The notes under the pieces are model-generated. The model was not told the DNA's origin and searched no databases. It saw nothing but the letters and a program-made list of their open reading frames with translations. A stretch of DNA of 43,191 nt from Candidatus Melainabacteria bacterium (GTDB lineage Bacteria > Cyanobacteriota > Vampirovibrionia > 2-02-FULL-35-15): contig JACQBQ010000015.1 of assembly GCA_016201905.1 (NCBI GenBank), positions 1 to 43,191 on the forward strand. The letters run 5' to 3'. A program made the position numbers and the translations under genes. Positions within the stretch are counted from its first letter, which is position 1. The number at the start of each line of letters is the position of its first letter. This document shows positions 41,419 to 43,191 of this stretch, in pieces.

Positions 41419-42834
41419 CTAGTCTCCTTCACTAACAACAGGAATTAATCCTGAATACCGAACGATTTCCTGTCCTTTACGTGTCAGTACCCAGCCAATA
41501 AAATCCTGAACTTTTTTTGGAGCATCTGCCAAGGTAATAAAGTATAAATAATGCGCCAATGGATAGTCACCATACCGTATAGCTTGTTCATTTAATTTTT
41601 GCTCTATAAAGGGAGAAACACTATTATTAGAAGAAGTATAATTTTTAATTTTAACATATTTTACTTCCTGATTATCCCATGGATAGTTTGTAGAGTTTAT
41701 ATAACCTATTGCACCTTCATTTTCAGAAATAAATTTTAATATTTCCTGATTTGAATTTTTTCTTGTAACAGTGCCAGGAAAATCATTGCCTTCTAATATT
41801 CTATTTATTACAAAGTCATTAGTTCCGCTGCCCTTTTCCCTGACTACAGGGATAACAGGCTTGGTAAAGCTGTTAATTGTCTGCCAGCTTTTAACTCCAC
41901 CATTAAAAATATCTTCTAAATCATCCAGACTAATCTCTTCAGTTGGGTTTTTCTTATTCACAACAATAATAAGTGCATCAAGCGCTACTCTGTTCTCAGC
42001 AAGTTCTTTGCCTGCTTCAGTTGCTTTTTTCTGATCCAAAAAGCTAAGCGGCCTGCTGGAATTAGCAATATCAACATTTCCTTTAATCAAAGCACTTATT
42101 CCAAGCTCAGAATCAGAAGAAACTAAGCCTAAATGATATTTGGGATATTCTATACTAAACGTGTTTTCCCATCTTCTAGATAAAGCTAATAAGCTTGTTG
42201 AACCTGAGATTTTTATGTTTCTTGGATCGCTTACTGAGAGATTTTTTCTACTGCCAGGTATAACCTTACTTACAACTTCATTAGTTAAAACTTGCTCCTG
42301 AACAAAATCATTTGCTTCTCTCATAAGCTGGTTAAAGAGTGGCATCTGACTTGAAAACAATTTTTGTAGGAAATAGTAAGTCGTAACTAAAATCAGGATA
42401 AAAACTATTATGCCAACTAAACCAGGTATTACTGATGCTTTACTTGTACTGTTTTTGGGCACATCATAAACTCGTTTCTGATTAGGTGTCTTAGCTTCTG
42501 TAAGCTTTATTACATTATCAATCTTTGTAGACTTTAATGCACCTGTTTTAATATTTTTTTTAATATTTTCTATTCCACGTAAAAGAATTTGAATCACTTC
42601 TTCTTTTGGCTTAGAGAGCTTTTGTGCTATTTTGTCACTTGTAAGGTTTTGGAAATATCTAAGATCTAAGATTTCTTGTTCTTGCTTTGGAAGTAACGTT
42701 ATTGCTTTTTTAATATCACCTTTTAATTTCTGGATTTCATTTATTACATCCTTGCTAAATTTTTCCTGTGGTTTAAAGTTTAAGATTATTTCAAGTGATT
42801 TTTCATTTAAATCTTCATAAGACCTAATCTGCAT
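41419..42834 (-). CDS. Sigma region 4-like HTH, membrane helix and PstS-like phosphate-binding domain in one protein
   Basis: Residues about 45-95 match sigma-70 region 4: LLPKQEQEILDLRYFQNLTSDKIAQKLSKPKEEVIQILLRGIENIKKN, which binds DNA in sigma factors. A polar linker follows, then a single membrane helix at about 136-158 (IPGLVGIIVFILILVTTYYFL). Residues about 205-470 form a PstS-type periplasmic binding protein: ISGSTSLLAL, DIANSSRPLS and VREKGSGTNDFV are the phosphate-contacting loops, with GAIGYINSTN and a C-terminal DAPKKVQDFIGWVLTRKGQEIV. The topology implied is DNA-binding domain inside, ligand domain outside. I infer a ToxR-like one-component regulator that senses phosphate or a similar anion. 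No pst transporter or phoBR is present in the window. The dehydratase gene is coupled downstream. Confidence 0.82.
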   Translation of the reverse strand: MQIRSYEDLNEKSLEIILNFKPQEKFSKDVINEIQKLKGDIKKAITLLPKQEQEILDLRYFQNLTSDKIAQKLSKPKEEVIQILLRGIENIKKNIKTGALKSTKIDNVIKLTEAKTPNQKRVYDVPKNSTSKASVIPGLVGIIVFILILVTTYYFLQKLFSSQMPLFNQLMREANDFVQEQVLTNEVVSKVIPGSRKNLSVSDPRNIKISGSTSLLALSRRWENTFSIEYPKYHLGLVSSDSELGISALIKGNVDIANSSRPLSFLDQKKATEAGKELAENRVALDALIIVVNKKNPTEEISLDDLEDIFNGGVKSWQTINSFTKPVIPVVREKGSGTNDFVINRILEGNDFPGTVTRKNSNQEILKFISENEGAIGYINSTNYPWDNQEVKYVKIKNYTSSNNSVSPFIEQKLNEQAIRYGDYPLAHYLYFITLADAPKKVQDFIGWVLTRKGQEIVRYSGLIPVVSEGD

Positions 42835-42883
42835 AATAACTTATATTCTAAAGCATGCAATACCAGGCTACAGACAAAGGAGC

Positions 42884-42935
42884 TTGGAATGTTAGGAGAT
42901 TTTCCAATTACACTCAGAATGACATGATATAGATT
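42884..42935. repeat. Possible half of a palindromic repeat related to the GTCATT family
   Basis: On the minus strand it reads TGTCATTCTGAGTGTAAT followed by GGAAAATCTCC, resembling one arm of the common intergenic GTCATT-type repeat. The second arm is not visible. Confidence 0.3.
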
Positions 42936-42947
42936 GTTATATTGTTA

Positions 42948-43142
42948 TTAAATCTGTCCAAGATTTTGTAGTTTTGGTATTTCTTTCTGTCTTATAAAAG
43001 CAAGTTTATGTGTTTGGTTCAGTTGATAGCATGACTGACATGTAAGTTCTACTAATAAGTCAATTGTTTTTTCCGAAGCAATTTGTGACCATTCTTCTTC
43101 ATAATAATTTTCTATTTGTTTTCTATTTATTACGGTAGCCAT
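42948..43142 (-). CDS. Possible small protein (64 aa), unknown
   Basis: A short frame with an AGGAAA about 11 nt before the ATG. It is polar and helical with two cysteines (TCQSCYQL) and matches no family I know. It lies upstream of the sensor-regulator gene on the same strand, 113 bp away, with a repeat fragment between. It may be real or a chance frame. Confidence 0.4.
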   Translation of the reverse strand: MATVINRKQIENYYEEEWSQIASEKTIDLLVELTCQSCYQLNQTHKLAFIRQKEIPKLQNLGQI

Positions 43143-43191
43143 TATTAAGCATTTCCTAAATCTTTATTATCATCCTGAGTTCCACCAACTA

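Overview
The window is AT-rich, gene-dense bacterial DNA with mostly short intergenic gaps and no tRNA, rRNA, CRISPR array, insertion sequence or phage gene that I can see. The best lineage clue is a Ycf23/DUF561 protein (7350-8138), a family known mainly from Cyanobacteria and algal plastids. It sits beside fermentation (AdhE), a flagellar or type III export pair (FlhA-FliI), a PilT motor and a pheT gene without adjacent pheS, with no photosynthesis gene. I infer a non-photosynthetic relative of Cyanobacteria, such as Melainabacteria/Vampirovibrionia or a neighbouring lineage. Placement is moderate-confidence, because no phylogeny was run.

Layout. 1-4664: a large secreted helical protein, queC, and a small secreted protein. 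4665-6494: a palindromic repeat, a duplicated promoter module and an unusual subtilisin-like protease. 6495-13666: SAM hydrolase, ycf23, lysS, an unknown protein, speD with a long and probably structured leader, and pheT. 13727-17370: a membrane/coiled-coil/roadblock-like protein with 132-bp tandem repeats and two compensating indels, then pilT. 17485-22379: M20 and M14-like peptidases, an unknown protein, an SbcD-like nuclease and PgeF. 22376-28908 (minus): a STAS-like protein, adhE, fliI and flhA. 29286-33790: a glycosyltransferase, a HEAT-like protein, an unknown protein, a BtuR/CobO-type adenosyltransferase, and the operon response regulator-spoU-yqgF. 33925-36975: a GH57-like protein, rsmD and a HadA-like dehydratase half. 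37078-43142: der, a cysteine-rich secreted protein, a HAD-like/RNase H fusion, the catalytic HadB-like dehydratase half, a sigma-region-4/transmembrane/PstS fusion and a small unknown.

Three themes stand out. (1) Many genes lack a Shine-Dalgarno sequence and instead have a TATAAT-like -10 box ending 5-8 nt before the start codon, which predicts leaderless mRNAs; this also corrects two start sites. (2) The protein at 41419-42834 joins a cytoplasmic sigma-factor region 4 helix-turn-helix through one membrane helix to an extracytoplasmic PstS-like phosphate-binding domain. It is a candidate one-component transmembrane phosphate sensor and regulator, and the most novel item here. (3) Several family members have altered catalytic motifs: the GH57-like protein lacks the acid/base Asp motif, the HadA-like half has Tyr for His, the HAD-like domain lacks its last acidic motif, and the BtuR P-loop is divergent.

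All functional calls come from reading motifs by eye; no database search or folding program was run.
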